Assembly (NCBI RefSeq): GCF_006715095.1
Contig: NZ_VFMO01000001.1
Coordinates: 1,240,001 to 1,304,000, forward strand
Length of the DNA: 64,000 nt
Source: Yimella lutea
GTDB taxonomy: Bacteria; Actinomycetota; Actinomycetes; Actinomycetales; Dermatophilaceae
Direction: 5' to 3'
Each line of letters opens with the position of its first letter. Position 1 is the stretch's first letter. The position numbers and the translations under genes are program-made. Below the pieces are notes generated by a model. The model made no database searches. It worked only from the letters and a program-made list of their open reading frames with translations, and was not told the DNA's origin. Below are positions 46,901 through 54,815 of the stretch, in pieces.

Positions 46901-47967
46901 GAGGCGATGGTGCCGCGACCGATTCGCCAGTGCAGGTACCCGTACTCGGCCGGGTGTCGGTGCCACAATCGCCGGTCGAGGGTCTCGATGGTGCGGAATG
47001 CATCGCTGAGACCTGGGAGTGCGCGGATTCTGATCGCGTGCTCGGCCAGCAACGTGCGGGCGACCCGTTCCCGGTGACGTTGCAGGGCCTTGTTGTAGTC
47101 ATCGATGTCTCGTCCGCGAGATCGTCGTCCGTCGCGCTTGTCCGACAGGTGCTGGGCGAGCATCAGCACGGGACTGAAGAGGGCGAGGGCGAGGAACATC
47201 ATCGTCTTCATCCACCACGCGAGGCCGACACCGATCACGAGCGGGAGCAGGATCACGATCCACGGCATCGTGCGTCGATCCGGACGTCGCGGGCGGGTCG
47301 GGGCGGATAGCCGCACCTGCGGTGGTGGGGCGGAACGCGTCGGCGGACGCCGAACCGGCACCCTCGCGTCCTGTACCGGGCGTCGCCCTGCAGGTGGTGC
47401 GCTGAGTGTGAGCGTGGAGTTGCCGACCCTCAGTTCGTCACCGACGCGCAGCTCCGACCCCGATGCGACCGCACCGATCTTCCGGCCGCCGATCTGCGTA
47501 CCGTTCGTCGAATCGAGATCATGGACGGTGACCCGACCGGCGTCCAGGGCCACCGCGCAGTGCAGTCGCGACACGTCCGGGTCGTCGAGAGGAAAGACCG
47601 CAGGTTCAACCCTGCCGATCGTCAGCGGCCGGCGGTCGAGCCATCGTCGCGCGCCGACCTGCGGGCCGTGGATGCATTCAAGGGCCAGCAGTCCATGAGG
47701 CGTTGCTGCGGTGGGTCGGAACGACAGGACCGAACCATGTGCGATGTGGCCGATGAGGAGATCGTCGGTGAGTTCGTCCCGTCCGATCCACACCCGGCTC
47801 GGCACCGGACAACCCGACGAGATCATGGCGGTCCGGACCTCTGCCCACGTCGAGTCGGGCGCCGCCGCGATTCGCACGTCGTGGACGGTCGACTCCGCAC
47901 CCACGATGCTCAGGGCCAGTTCGATCCGTCGGATGCTCGAGGACTCAGCTCGTTGCAGGTGTGCCAT
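43834..47967 (-). CDS. FHA-FtsK/SpoIIIE ATPase, EssC/EccC-like
   Basis: 1377 residues. After a first beta-rich domain comes an FHA domain (about 95-190: PLTIGRVEP, DVSRLHC, DLDSTNGTQI). Two membrane helices lie at about 234-273. The first complete ATPase has GTTGAGKSE (about 635) and LCLIIDEF (about 736). Two further modules carry GGPRSGRS (about 953) and GPPRSGRT (about 1197), with Arg in place of the Walker Lys. This is the architecture of the type VII secretion motor EssC. No WXG100, EccB/D/E or mycosin gene is visible. It diverges from the tad pilus genes. Confidence 0.88.
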   Translation of the reverse strand: MAHLQRAESSSIRRIELALSIVGAESTVHDVRIAAAPDSTWAEVRTAMISSGCPVPSRVWIGRDELTDDLLIGHIAHGSVLSFRPTAATPHGLLALECIHGPQVGARRWLDRRPLTIGRVEPAVFPLDDPDVSRLHCAVALDAGRVTVHDLDSTNGTQIGGRKIGAVASGSELRVGDELRVGNSTLTLSAPPAGRRPVQDARVPVRRPPTRSAPPPQVRLSAPTRPRRPDRRTMPWIVILLPLVIGVGLAWWMKTMMFLALALFSPVLMLAQHLSDKRDGRRSRGRDIDDYNKALQRHRERVARTLLAEHAIRIRALPGLSDAFRTIETLDRRLWHRHPAEYGYLHWRIGRGTIASGLTVVRESAEDERVPLPDAPVTVDLAAHRVVGVAGHDHRRAFESLLVQAVAWHSPAHLRIAVVSHRRLDETELGWLPHLRPVLDRPAALFDLDHPDALADFVRGLPVCSPDDRSQDPPSLLLILLDAEFTCAAKALTEIIGDPKRHRCSVVAFGESETELPDRAHPIVRLHSSTRTTVLADDVTDCVPDLPATGLLDRSARLLAPAHDISSIDVNGTPPTQVGLDEVWRSHLGTDLLDIAALQSNWPRRPVMSVLLGATASGPAVTDLVVDGPHALLAGTTGAGKSELLQTLIASLAAANRPDALNFVLIDYKGGAAFRECAALPHTVGLVTDLDGHLTERALVSLQAELQRRERLLAAAGAKDLDDYHRDPSAPTIARLCLIIDEFRVLAEELPGFVDGLVRLATVGRSLGVHLVLATQRPAGIVSADIRANVNLRIALRVRDDGDSQDVIDTMDAARIPASSPGRGYLRCGGGESQLFQSARVTVPALRRDSISVGEFGRPTQHCGTADESILTRLAPLLKDCAEHLRITASPPPWLPPLPEAVTRRTLDGRDSVTVYGAESAGYRFGLADRPHRQDQPAMVWSPPTDQHLAIVGGPRSGRSTAVRTLLAEALSQDDAPHVYVLDLGRSLADMGSHSRVGAVVSPDEPSRVERVLEYVTNEIAGRRRHPERGRQRLILVIDGWDVLDDLADDAALFRLMDLATTILRDGSSADVHVLATGGRGLLTSRSLSLFRSQIALAMADKDDLATIGVPRDCIPSDMPPGRGLTVPDGTELQITLPAELPACSVPTGIHRIDAVPTAVPVTGLAPSQGIAVGAGTEGTVALPLGRLDDLVAIIAGPPRSGRTTTLLTVAEQLHGRPTCWISTDTRADLPDDVFQPEDGTQLAEWLARDPTGLLLIDDVCALVDSEIEESLARYAAKASSTGAVVVASGDIDQLSGNYRGLVGELRRRGTGVLLMPSRTDGELFGLRCPKLDRPRPGNGFLVHRGELTELQVAQVAAPARSSPDGPGDESSFTESG

Positions 47968-48160
47968 GGGCGCGGAGTATCGCCCGAGACGGGTTTCGCT
48001 GCCGGTGGGCCTGTGGATAAGCGCTCGAAGGTCAACAGATGGTCAAGAACACGCCAGCCGGACCCCAAATTTTGTGGATGAGTGTTCCGGTCCGGCTTCG
48101 GAGCGCGTTTCATGTGCTTCATGCCGCCGGTAGGTGCCGAGCGGCAGGAAGGCAAGGGGC

Positions 48161-49387
48161 ATGAACGGTATCCAGGTCATCGAGGGCGAAGTCCGCGAAC
48201 TCATTCGTCGACGTCGCCTCGACCCGGTCGGGGACCGTGCCTCGCTGCACTCGCTCGTGCACGACGTCGTTCAGGACTACGAGGAGCGCACGCTGCACGG
48301 TGGGCTCGAGCCGCTCGGTGACCGTGATGTCGCCACACGCAGTGTGCTCGATTCCGTCCTCGGTTTCGGGGCACTGCAGCAGTACCTCGACGACCCGACG
48401 ATCGAGGAGATCTGGCTGAACGATCCGAACCGGGTCTTCGTGGCGCGACACGGCGTATCCGAACTCACCCCGACGATCCTGACAGAGCACGACGTCCGCA
48501 ATCTGGTCGAGCGGATGCTCAAGCCGTCCGGTCGACGGGTCGACCTTTCCTCACCGTTCGTGGACGCAACCTTGCCGGACGGGTCCCGGCTGCACGTCGC
48601 GATTCCGGATGTGACCCCGGGCCGCTGGTACATCAACATCCGAAAGTTCGTCGCCAGAGCACACTCGCTGGACGATCTGGTCACGCTGGGTTCACTCAAC
48701 CGGCACGCAGCCCAGTTTCTGCGAGCCGCCGTCGCCAGTGGCCTCAACATCCTGGTGACTGGAGGTACGCAAGCCGGCAAGACGACGATGCTCAACTGTC
48801 TGGCAGCCGCGATCCCACCCACCGAGCGGGTGGTGTCCTGCGAAGAAGTCTTCGAGCTGAAGCTCAATCTGCGTGACTGGGCAGCGCTGCAATGCCGCCA
48901 ACCGAGTCTCGAGGGCACCGGGGAGATCCCGCTGCGGCGCCTGGTCAAGGAAGCGCTGCGCATGCGCCCCTCCCGGATCATCGTCGGTGAGGTGCGCCAG
49001 GAGGAGAGCCTCGACCTGCTGATCGCAATGAACAGCGGTTTACCCGGCATGGCGAGCCTGCACGCCAACTCCGCACGCGAGGCACTGGTGAAGATGTGCA
49101 CGCTGCCGCTGCTTGCCGGACCGAATGTGGGTTCGCAGTTCGTGATGCCGACTGTCGCCAGCTCGATCGACTTGATCGTGCACGTCGGGCTCGAACGCGA
49201 CGGGAAGCGTGTTGTTCGGGAGATCGCCGCGGTACCAGGGCGATTCGAGGGAAGCGTCATCGAATTGGCCGAGTTGTTCGTACGGCGTGACGGGGAACTG
49301 GTGCGGGGCGAGGGATTCCCGCCGCACCAGGAACGTTTCGCGCGCGCCGGGTACGACGTCGCCGACCTCTTGGGGGACCGACGATGA
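48161..49387 (+). CDS. tadA: Tad/Flp pilus ATPase TadA (CpaF)
   Basis: 408 residues from the ATG at 48161, preceded by AAGGCAAGGGG. Motifs: FGALQQYLDDPTIEEIWLN, Walker A GGTQAGKTT, Asp box IVGEVRQEESLDLL and His box GMASLHANSAREAL. It is the hexameric motor for Flp pilus assembly. It starts the tad operon and overlaps tadB by 4 nt. No tadZ is present upstream; the 193-bp gap to the divergent EssC-like gene holds only promoters. Confidence 0.94.
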   Translation: MNGIQVIEGEVRELIRRRRLDPVGDRASLHSLVHDVVQDYEERTLHGGLEPLGDRDVATRSVLDSVLGFGALQQYLDDPTIEEIWLNDPNRVFVARHGVSELTPTILTEHDVRNLVERMLKPSGRRVDLSSPFVDATLPDGSRLHVAIPDVTPGRWYINIRKFVARAHSLDDLVTLGSLNRHAAQFLRAAVASGLNILVTGGTQAGKTTMLNCLAAAIPPTERVVSCEEVFELKLNLRDWAALQCRQPSLEGTGEIPLRRLVKEALRMRPSRIIVGEVRQEESLDLLIAMNSGLPGMASLHANSAREALVKMCTLPLLAGPNVGSQFVMPTVASSIDLIVHVGLERDGKRVVREIAAVPGRFEGSVIELAELFVRRDGELVRGEGFPPHQERFARAGYDVADLLGDRR

Positions 49388-50244
49388 TCCCGGTCGTCAG
49401 TGTCTTGTTCGGCCTGGGCGTCTTCTGCATCTACTGGTCCTTCTGGCCGCGTATGCAAGCCAAGCCGAAGTCCAAGGTCACCGCCGTCGACCGGTTGCGC
49501 AGCGACCTTGCGGTCAGCGGCGTTCGCGGATTCTCCCTGCCGATGCTCACCTTCATCTGCGGCGGAAGTGCGCTGCTGGTGTTCCTGGTCGCCATGGCGG
49601 CCACCGGGGTGATTCCGGTGGCACTCTGCTTCGCCGTCCTTGCCGGCTACGGCCCGATCGCGCTCGTCCGTAGCCAGGCACACAAACGGCGGCACAACCG
49701 CCGTGAACTCTGGCCGGACGCGGTCGATCACATTGCCTCCGCGGTCCGCGCCGGGCTTGCCCTGCCCGAAGCGTTGGCGCAGTTGGCGATTCGCGGACCG
49801 GAGGAGCTGCGACCGGCGTTCGCGCAATTCGCCCAGGAGTATCGAACCTCGGGTGACTTCCAGCGATGCCTGGACGATCTCAAGCAGCGCCTCGCCGACC
49901 CGGTGGCCGACCGACTGGTCGAATCGCTGCGGCTGGCACGCGAGGTAGGTGGCACCGACCTCGGGCGACTGCTGCGCACCCTGTCGACCTTCCTGCGCGA
50001 CGATGCGCGCACCCGCGCTGAGTTGGAGGCGCGGCAGTCCTGGACTGTGAACGCCGCTCGACTGGCACTCGTGGCGCCGTGGTTGGTGCTGCTGATGTTG
50101 GCCACGCGCGGCAGCAGCCTGCAGGCATACAGCAGCGGAACAGGGGTGGCGATCCTGACGATCGGCGGCCTGGTGTCGTTCGCTGCCTACCGGATCATGC
50201 GCCGGATCGGCCGGCTGCCCAGCGAGATCCGAGTGATGGCATGA
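49384..50244 (+). CDS. tadB: Tad pilus inner-membrane platform protein TadB
   Basis: 286 residues, ATGA overlap with tadA. Membrane helices at about 2-20, 52-95 and 220-270. The central T2SSF domain is visible as ELWPDAVDHIASAVRAGLAL and LRLAREVGGTDLGRLLRTL. It forms the assembly platform with TadC and couples TadA to pilin polymerisation. Confidence 0.92.
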   Translation: MIPVVSVLFGLGVFCIYWSFWPRMQAKPKSKVTAVDRLRSDLAVSGVRGFSLPMLTFICGGSALLVFLVAMAATGVIPVALCFAVLAGYGPIALVRSQAHKRRHNRRELWPDAVDHIASAVRAGLALPEALAQLAIRGPEELRPAFAQFAQEYRTSGDFQRCLDDLKQRLADPVADRLVESLRLAREVGGTDLGRLLRTLSTFLRDDARTRAELEARQSWTVNAARLALVAPWLVLLMLATRGSSLQAYSSGTGVAILTIGGLVSFAAYRIMRRIGRLPSEIRVMA

Positions 50245-51098
50245 CCGCCAACCTCGGGTGGATCGGTGCCCTGTGCGGACTGGTGGCGGCCGCCGGAGTG
50301 CTGTTGCTGTGGCAGGGCCTGCCGATGCGCCGACGGTTGACATTGTCCGACCGGATCGCACCCTACGTCGCCGAGCGGCCACGTCCCTCCAAGTACCTCG
50401 GCGGCCCGATCGCGTCCGACCAACTGTGGAACTCCTTGCTACGCAAGGCCGGTGGTGTCGTCGACTCCGTGCTGGGCGGAAGTGTCTCGGTGCGTCGCCG
50501 GCTCGAACGAGCGGGCAGCAACGCGTCCGTGGAGGACTTCCGGGCTGAGCAGGCGATGTACGGCTGTGTCGCGGCGCTCGCCGCCACCGGCTGGGTGTCC
50601 TTGCGGATGGCGTCCGGATCGCAGTCGCCGGTGACCGCAGTGCTGCTGGTGCTCATCGCCTCGGGTGCAGGAGTCGTCCTGCGTGACCAACTGCTCACTC
50701 GAGCAGCTGAGAAGCGCGACCGCCAGATCCTGGCCGAATTTCCCGCAGTCGCAGAACTCCTGGCGCTCGCCGTCACTGCTGGCGAAGGTGCGGCGGCTGC
50801 TCTGGAACGTGTGGCTCGTCTGTCGAAGGGGGAGCTGTCGAGCGAACTGCGCCGGTGTCTCATCGACGCACGTGCCGGCGCCAGCCTGCCGGAAGCGTTG
50901 CAGGGTCTCGCCGACCGCACCGGGCTCGCCAGCCTGGCTCGGTTCGTCGACGGCATCGTGGTCGCTCTCGAACGCGGAACACCCCTCGCTGACGTGATGC
51001 GTGCGCAGGCGCAGGACGCGCGTGACGCCGCCAAGCAGGAACTCATCGAACTGGGTGGCCGGCGGGAACTGGCGATGATGGTAGCGATTGTCAACTAG
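50241..51098 (+). pseudogene. tadC: tadC 5' part, interrupted by an integrated element
   Basis: 285 codons instead of 307. The first 280 residues are a normal TadC (T2SSF) platform protein with helices near 5-25 and 105-150. From 51083 the frame runs into foreign DNA and stops after AIVN at 51098. The last membrane helix (VPVVFLVLPVTILFAVW) is found 10.26 kb away at 61343-61426. Joining 51082 to 61345 gives 924 bp in one frame. The truncated protein may be made but lacks its terminal anchor, so pilus assembly is probably impaired. Confidence 0.9.
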
Positions 51099-51107
51099 AA
51101 CCCGTAC
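51062..51107. other. attL (left integrase junction)
   Basis: The tadC coding sequence is on the left and element DNA on the right of a GT core at 51081-51082. The element side carries CAAC (51092-51095) and AACCC (51099-51103), the inverted counterpart of GTTG and GGGTT at attR. Confidence 0.7.
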
Positions 51108-51110
51108 ACT
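51105..51110 (+). promoter_or_regulatory. -10 box (TACACT) of the integrase gene
   Basis: TACACT lies 6 nt before the integrase GTG, so transcription probably starts on the start codon. The promoter lies within the attP half-site, so part of its upstream sequence changes on integration. Confidence 0.5.
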
Positions 51111-51116
51111 GATCTT

Positions 51117-52484
51117 GTGCGAGCCGCCATCTACCTCCGTCAGTCGGAGGACCGCCTAGACGATCGACGTGCCATCGCGCGGCAGCTCGCCGACTGTGAA
51201 GCATTGGCCGAGCGGGCGGGCTGCACTGTCGTCGGGACGTACGTCGACAACGACAAGTCGGCGTCAAGCGGGAAGCCGCGGCCCGAGTGGGACCGGATGC
51301 TAGAAAGCCTGGGGCGCAATGAGTTCGGCGTACTGATCTGCTGGCACACCGACCGCCTTTATCGTCGCCTGCGTGATCTGGTCGACCTGGTGGAGTTGGC
51401 CGAGACCCGCTCCCTGCGCATCCTCGCGGTGAACGCTGGTGACATCGATCTGACGTCGCCGGCGGGCCGCATGCTCGCCGGAATGCTCGGGAGCGCGGCC
51501 CGATACGAGGTCGAGCAGAAGAGCGTTCGGCAGCGGGCCGCGAATCGACAGCGAGCCGAGCGCGGCATTTCGATTTGGACCCGACGACCGTTCGGCTTCG
51601 ATCGTGACGGCCATGACGTCCGAATCGTCCCCGCCGAGGCGAAGGAGATTCGTGACGCCGCGAAGAAGGTGCTTGCCGGGCACACGCTTGCGAGCATCAC
51701 CCGCGACCTGAACGGCCGGGGTGTCAGGACGACGCTCGGGCACCCGTGGACCGTGACGGCGCTGCGGCGCGTGCTGACCAACCCTCGCGTTGCCGGACGC
51801 ATCGTCTACAACGGCGAGGCCTATGGCGATGCACCGTGGAAACCGATCGTGCAACCGGCAGAATTCGACCGTCTGACCGCGATGCTCCGTGACCCGAAAC
51901 GCCGCCTGACCAACGACACGCGGTTGAAGCACTGGTTATCGGGTGCGCTGATCTGCGAAGCGGACGAGTCGCGCATGTACGCGACGATCGCCTGGACCCG
52001 CACGGGCACGAAGTACCACGTCTACCAGTGCAAGAAGTGCAAGCGGACGCGCAAACTCGCTGACGTCGATGCGCTGGTAGAAGGTGTGATTCTTGGTCGC
52101 ATCGAGTCCGAGGACGTGGCTTCGCTGCTGGGCGTGAAGCCGGACGTGATGGAACTGCAGGCGGAGGTCGACGAGTTGCGCAGCCGCCGTGATGGGCTCG
52201 CGGCATTGCTGGCGGATGGACTGCTGTCGCCGGACGCAGTACGCGAACAGGCGCAGAAGCTCGGGCACCGCATCGACGTGTTGGAGCGGAGCATTTCCAG
52301 GGCTCTGGGCGATTCGCCCGTGGCCGACCTCGCCGATGCGCCGGACGTGCGGGCGGCCTGGTCCGAGCTCGGCGCGAAACAGCGCCGGGCGGTCGCTGAG
52401 ACCCTGGTAGAGATTCGGATTCTGGCCGCTGGCAAAGGAACTCGGTTCGATCCTGGAACCGTTCGCATCGAGTGGAAAGCGTAG
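51117..52484 (+). CDS. Large serine recombinase (integrase)
   Basis: 455 residues from a GTG. The resolvase domain (1-145) has the catalytic Ser in YLRQSED, plus DNDKSASSGKPRPEW and the helix RMLAGMLGSAARYEVEQKS. The recombinase domain follows (about 160-270). A zinc-ribbon region reads LICEADE...YQCKKCKR, with one of the usual four cysteines replaced. A coiled coil (about 340-400) completes the family layout. It lies 34 bp from attL, so it is the enzyme that inserted the element in tadC. Confidence 0.95.
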   Translation: MRAAIYLRQSEDRLDDRRAIARQLADCEALAERAGCTVVGTYVDNDKSASSGKPRPEWDRMLESLGRNEFGVLICWHTDRLYRRLRDLVDLVELAETRSLRILAVNAGDIDLTSPAGRMLAGMLGSAARYEVEQKSVRQRAANRQRAERGISIWTRRPFGFDRDGHDVRIVPAEAKEIRDAAKKVLAGHTLASITRDLNGRGVRTTLGHPWTVTALRRVLTNPRVAGRIVYNGEAYGDAPWKPIVQPAEFDRLTAMLRDPKRRLTNDTRLKHWLSGALICEADESRMYATIAWTRTGTKYHVYQCKKCKRTRKLADVDALVEGVILGRIESEDVASLLGVKPDVMELQAEVDELRSRRDGLAALLADGLLSPDAVREQAQKLGHRIDVLERSISRALGDSPVADLADAPDVRAAWSELGAKQRRAVAETLVEIRILAAGKGTRFDPGTVRIEWKA

Positions 52485-52488
52485 ATCG

Positions 52489-53067
52489 ATGCCGAGAGAA
52501 CTGCGATTCGTGCGGGTTGTCTGTAGCAAACACAAGAAGCCCGCACGAGTGCGTCTATTCGGAACCGGACGAGGCGGCACGTTCCGCTGGGAACTGGTGG
52601 GTGCTCCCAACGCGCAGGGACACCGTGAACGGCAGGAGTGGGAGCGCAGGCGAGATGCTGGGGAGCTGCCTGCCGAGAACGAGGACCATCTGCCCGACTG
52701 GCTGACTGGCCTACCGCCGTCACCTGAGCGCGTGTACGAACCTCCGGCCGTCATTGATGACGACACTCACGAGTTCCTTGGTAGCGGCCCTCAATCGCTC
52801 AGCAAGATGCTGCGTCCGGCGGGGGCTGGCGAGTCGTCCGAGCCTTGGCCAAGCGGTATTGACGATCCGAAGGTGAAGCGCTCCACGCACGAGACACATG
52901 ACCTCACCTGCCAACGATGCAAGCGCGCCGGTCGTCACGCATCCGTGCAAATCAGGGATAGCGACTTGCAGTTGATGCTCAACCAGGTGAGTGCCAACGG
53001 TCACACCACCATCACGCCGGAGTTCATCGCGGCATGGCTCAACCGGCGACACAACACGCCGAGGTGA
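52489..53067 (+). CDS. Hypothetical protein with a C-terminal zinc-finger-like motif
   Basis: 192 residues, starting 5 bp after the integrase stop. The N-terminal part is basic (RFVRVVCSKHKKPARVRLF), the middle is charged and proline-rich, and the C-terminal third has CQRCKRAGRH and a short helical region. No family recognised. Location next to integrase would suit an excision factor (recombination directionality factor), but that is only inference. Confidence 0.6.
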   Translation: MPRELRFVRVVCSKHKKPARVRLFGTGRGGTFRWELVGAPNAQGHRERQEWERRRDAGELPAENEDHLPDWLTGLPPSPERVYEPPAVIDDDTHEFLGSGPQSLSKMLRPAGAGESSEPWPSGIDDPKVKRSTHETHDLTCQRCKRAGRHASVQIRDSDLQLMLNQVSANGHTTITPEFIAAWLNRRHNTPR

Positions 53068-53173
53068 GCACGTGGCACGTTGCTGCTCCGGCGTGATAGC
53101 TTACGCATAGAACTGCTGGGCTCTCGACCTGGCCGCCGAAGCAAAGGCTTCCGTGAACGCGCTTCGCTAACCG

Positions 53174-53198
53174 CGGGCAATGGGATTTCCCATGCCCG
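53174..53198. terminator. Short hairpin before the small-gene operon
   Basis: CGGGC(A)ATGGGA and TCCCATGCCCG pair over about 11 bp with one bulged A and a TT loop. It lies in the 146-bp gap between the integrase unit and the next operon. It may end the first transcript or act in the leader of the second. Confidence 0.5.
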
Positions 53199-53213
53199 AA
53201 AGGCAGCAGCGAA

Positions 53214-53420
53214 GTGGCAGCATCCACTCATTACCGCGCGAAAGTCGCGGCTCTTTCTCGTGGTCGCACACCCGATGATGTTGAACTCATCGAGGCGCGA
53301 CGTTCGTACCGCGCCGAGAAGCTCGCCGAGCACATCGCCAAGGTGGTGGCCGAGGCCCCGCCACTGACACCCGAGCAGCGTGACCGCCTCGCTGTGCTAT
53401 TGCGCGGCGGTGCAGCGTGA
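53214..53420 (+). CDS. Small hypothetical protein
   Basis: 68 residues from a GTG with AAAGGCAG upstream. Basic and helical (EARRSYRAEKLAEHIAKVV) with a TPEQRDRLAVLLRGG ending that is common in small actinophage and integrative-element proteins. No domain recognised. First gene of the overlapping operon. Confidence 0.6.
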   Translation: MAASTHYRAKVAALSRGRTPDDVELIEARRSYRAEKLAEHIAKVVAEAPPLTPEQRDRLAVLLRGGAA

Positions 53421-53764
53421 CCACCTACGCGGCCGAGTCGGCCGCCCGCAACATCCGGTCGAACCACGAGGACCGAGACCAGGACCAGACCGTGCCCACG
53501 GTGGAGACCCTGACCCGCGAGACGCACGGGATGCTCGAACGCACGGGTGTCCGGTTGTCGCCGTCGAGGGTGGGCCGGCTGTGCCGTGACTACGTGAACA
53601 TCGTTGCGACCAAGGGTGTTTCGTTCGGCGCGTACCTGGCGAACGCGGTTGCGCTCACGGGTGCGACCCAGCACGAGTTCGATTCGGTGTACTACCGACT
53701 CTGCTACTCCGACCCGACCGGCGAGAGCGCCGTGCGTCGGGTGCTGCGGGGTGGTCGCGAGTGA
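53417..53764 (+). CDS. Hypothetical element protein
   Basis: 115 residues; GTGA overlap with the previous gene. An acidic N-terminus is followed by a helical domain (LSPSRVGRLCRDYVNIVATK, then FGAYLANAVALTGATQHEF). I do not recognise the family. Confidence 0.6.
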   Translation: MTTYAAESAARNIRSNHEDRDQDQTVPTVETLTRETHGMLERTGVRLSPSRVGRLCRDYVNIVATKGVSFGAYLANAVALTGATQHEFDSVYYRLCYSDPTGESAVRRVLRGGRE

Positions 53765-53973
53765 GTCTCGACAAAGGGAAACGCCGCCCGGCGAAGGCGG
53801 CGTCTCAGAAGATTCATGGCGGCGAATCCGGTTCCATTATAGAGCCGGATCACGCCGACGAGCCAACCATCAGGTGCCGTGCGTGTCGTCACCCGCTGCG
53901 CGCTGAGAAGTCGGTGGAGCGTGGCATCGGCCCGGTCTGTTTCGTCGCCGAGTTGGGCGGTGAGAGCCGATGA
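53761..53973 (+). CDS. DUF6011-like zinc-ribbon protein
   Basis: 70 residues; GTGA overlap. The motif CRACRHPLRAEKSVERGIGP followed by VC matches the short zinc-ribbon family found in actinophages and integrative elements (C-x2-C...GIGPxC). Function unknown. Confidence 0.65.
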   Translation: MSLDKGKRRPAKAASQKIHGGESGSIIEPDHADEPTIRCRACRHPLRAEKSVERGIGPVCFVAELGGESR

Positions 53974-54302
53974 GCACACTGCTGAACCCGAGCACGGTCC
54001 TGACCCTGGCTGAGTTCGAGGCCGACATGGTGTTGGGTGCGGCGATCGACGCCGGCCTCATCCGGCCTGGCGTGATCCTGGCGGTCGCCGGGTGCGACGG
54101 CGGCGAGGTCTGCCGAGACGAGTACGGGTGTCAGTGCTCGACGCGCTGTTGGTTGTGCCGTGCCGAGGCTGAGTGGCCGTCCCGGCGCGAATGGTGTTGG
54201 AACGCAAGCGTGGACGGGATGCCGGCGCGGGTGACGTTCGATCTGTGCACCCGGTGCTGTGACTTCCTGCAGCCGGTGATCGGCGGTGGCCGCAGTGTCT
54301 GA
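53970..54302 (+). CDS. Cys-rich hypothetical protein
   Basis: 110 residues; ATGA overlap. Nine or more cysteines in GCDGGEVCRDEYGCQCSTRC and WLCRAEAEW, with a final CTRCCDF, suggest metal binding. No family recognised. Confidence 0.6.
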   Translation: MSTLLNPSTVLTLAEFEADMVLGAAIDAGLIRPGVILAVAGCDGGEVCRDEYGCQCSTRCWLCRAEAEWPSRREWCWNASVDGMPARVTFDLCTRCCDFLQPVIGGGRSV

Positions 54303-54606
54303 GCCGACGCAGGTGGCCGAGGTGCCGATGTTCACGCTGTCGTTCCTGCAGGACACCCACCAGGCCGGTTATGACGCCGGTTTCGCCGATGGGCTGCGCG
54401 CTGCGGAGGACATCGCTAACGCCGAGTTCGAGGCTGCCCGTGCTGTGGTGCATTCGGCCGCTGGCGGCGATCGCCACCCGTTCTGGGACGCGCTCAACGT
54501 GGACCCGGTGAACGATCCGTGGGCCGAGGTTGCCGAGCGGCTGGAAGAAGCGCGTGAGACGCACCGCCGCGCCGTGCATGACTCCCTGCGGGGTGGTGCC
54601 GCGTGA
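54286..54606 (+). CDS. Hypothetical element protein
   Basis: 106 residues from GTG 54286 (17-nt overlap with the previous gene); GTG 54295 would reduce the overlap to 8 nt. Contains HQAGYDAGFADGLRAAED and a charged C-terminal helix (WAEVAERLEEARETHRRAV). No recognised domain. Confidence 0.55.
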   Translation: MAAVSEPTQVAEVPMFTLSFLQDTHQAGYDAGFADGLRAAEDIANAEFEAARAVVHSAAGGDRHPFWDALNVDPVNDPWAEVAERLEEARETHRRAVHDSLRGGAA

Positions 54607-54815
54607 AGCACGCAAGCGTTTACGCGGGGTCGAGTATCCGATACGTGTTCGTTCGTGGGCACGTCTCCGAGGTGTTCAAGCGGTACGGCGTGCCGTCCAC
54701 GAACGATCGCGTCGTGCGGGCCCGTGCGGTCCGCCGAGAGCGGTTGTCGGACGTGCTGAGCATGTTGCAGCACGAGGGTTACGACGTGCGCCTGATCGAA
54801 GGTGATCCGCGATGA
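54603..54815 (+). CDS. Small basic hypothetical protein
   Basis: 70 residues; GTGA overlap. Basic sequence with a possible DNA-binding helix pattern (FKRYGVPSTNDRVVRARAVR). It directly precedes the RepA-like ATPase, so a replication-associated role is possible but unproven. Confidence 0.55.
   Translation: MKHASVYAGSSIRYVFVRGHVSEVFKRYGVPSTNDRVVRARAVRRERLSDVLSMLQHEGYDVRLIEGDPR

Noticed and set aside
43834..47967. A complete type VII secretion (ESX) locus
   Set aside because: Only the motor-like ATPase is present; no WXG100, EccB, EccD, EccE or mycosin gene was found within the window.
51083..51098. tadC naturally ending with AIVN at 51098
   Set aside because: TadC proteins end with a membrane helix that is missing here but found in frame at 61343-61426 after removing the element.
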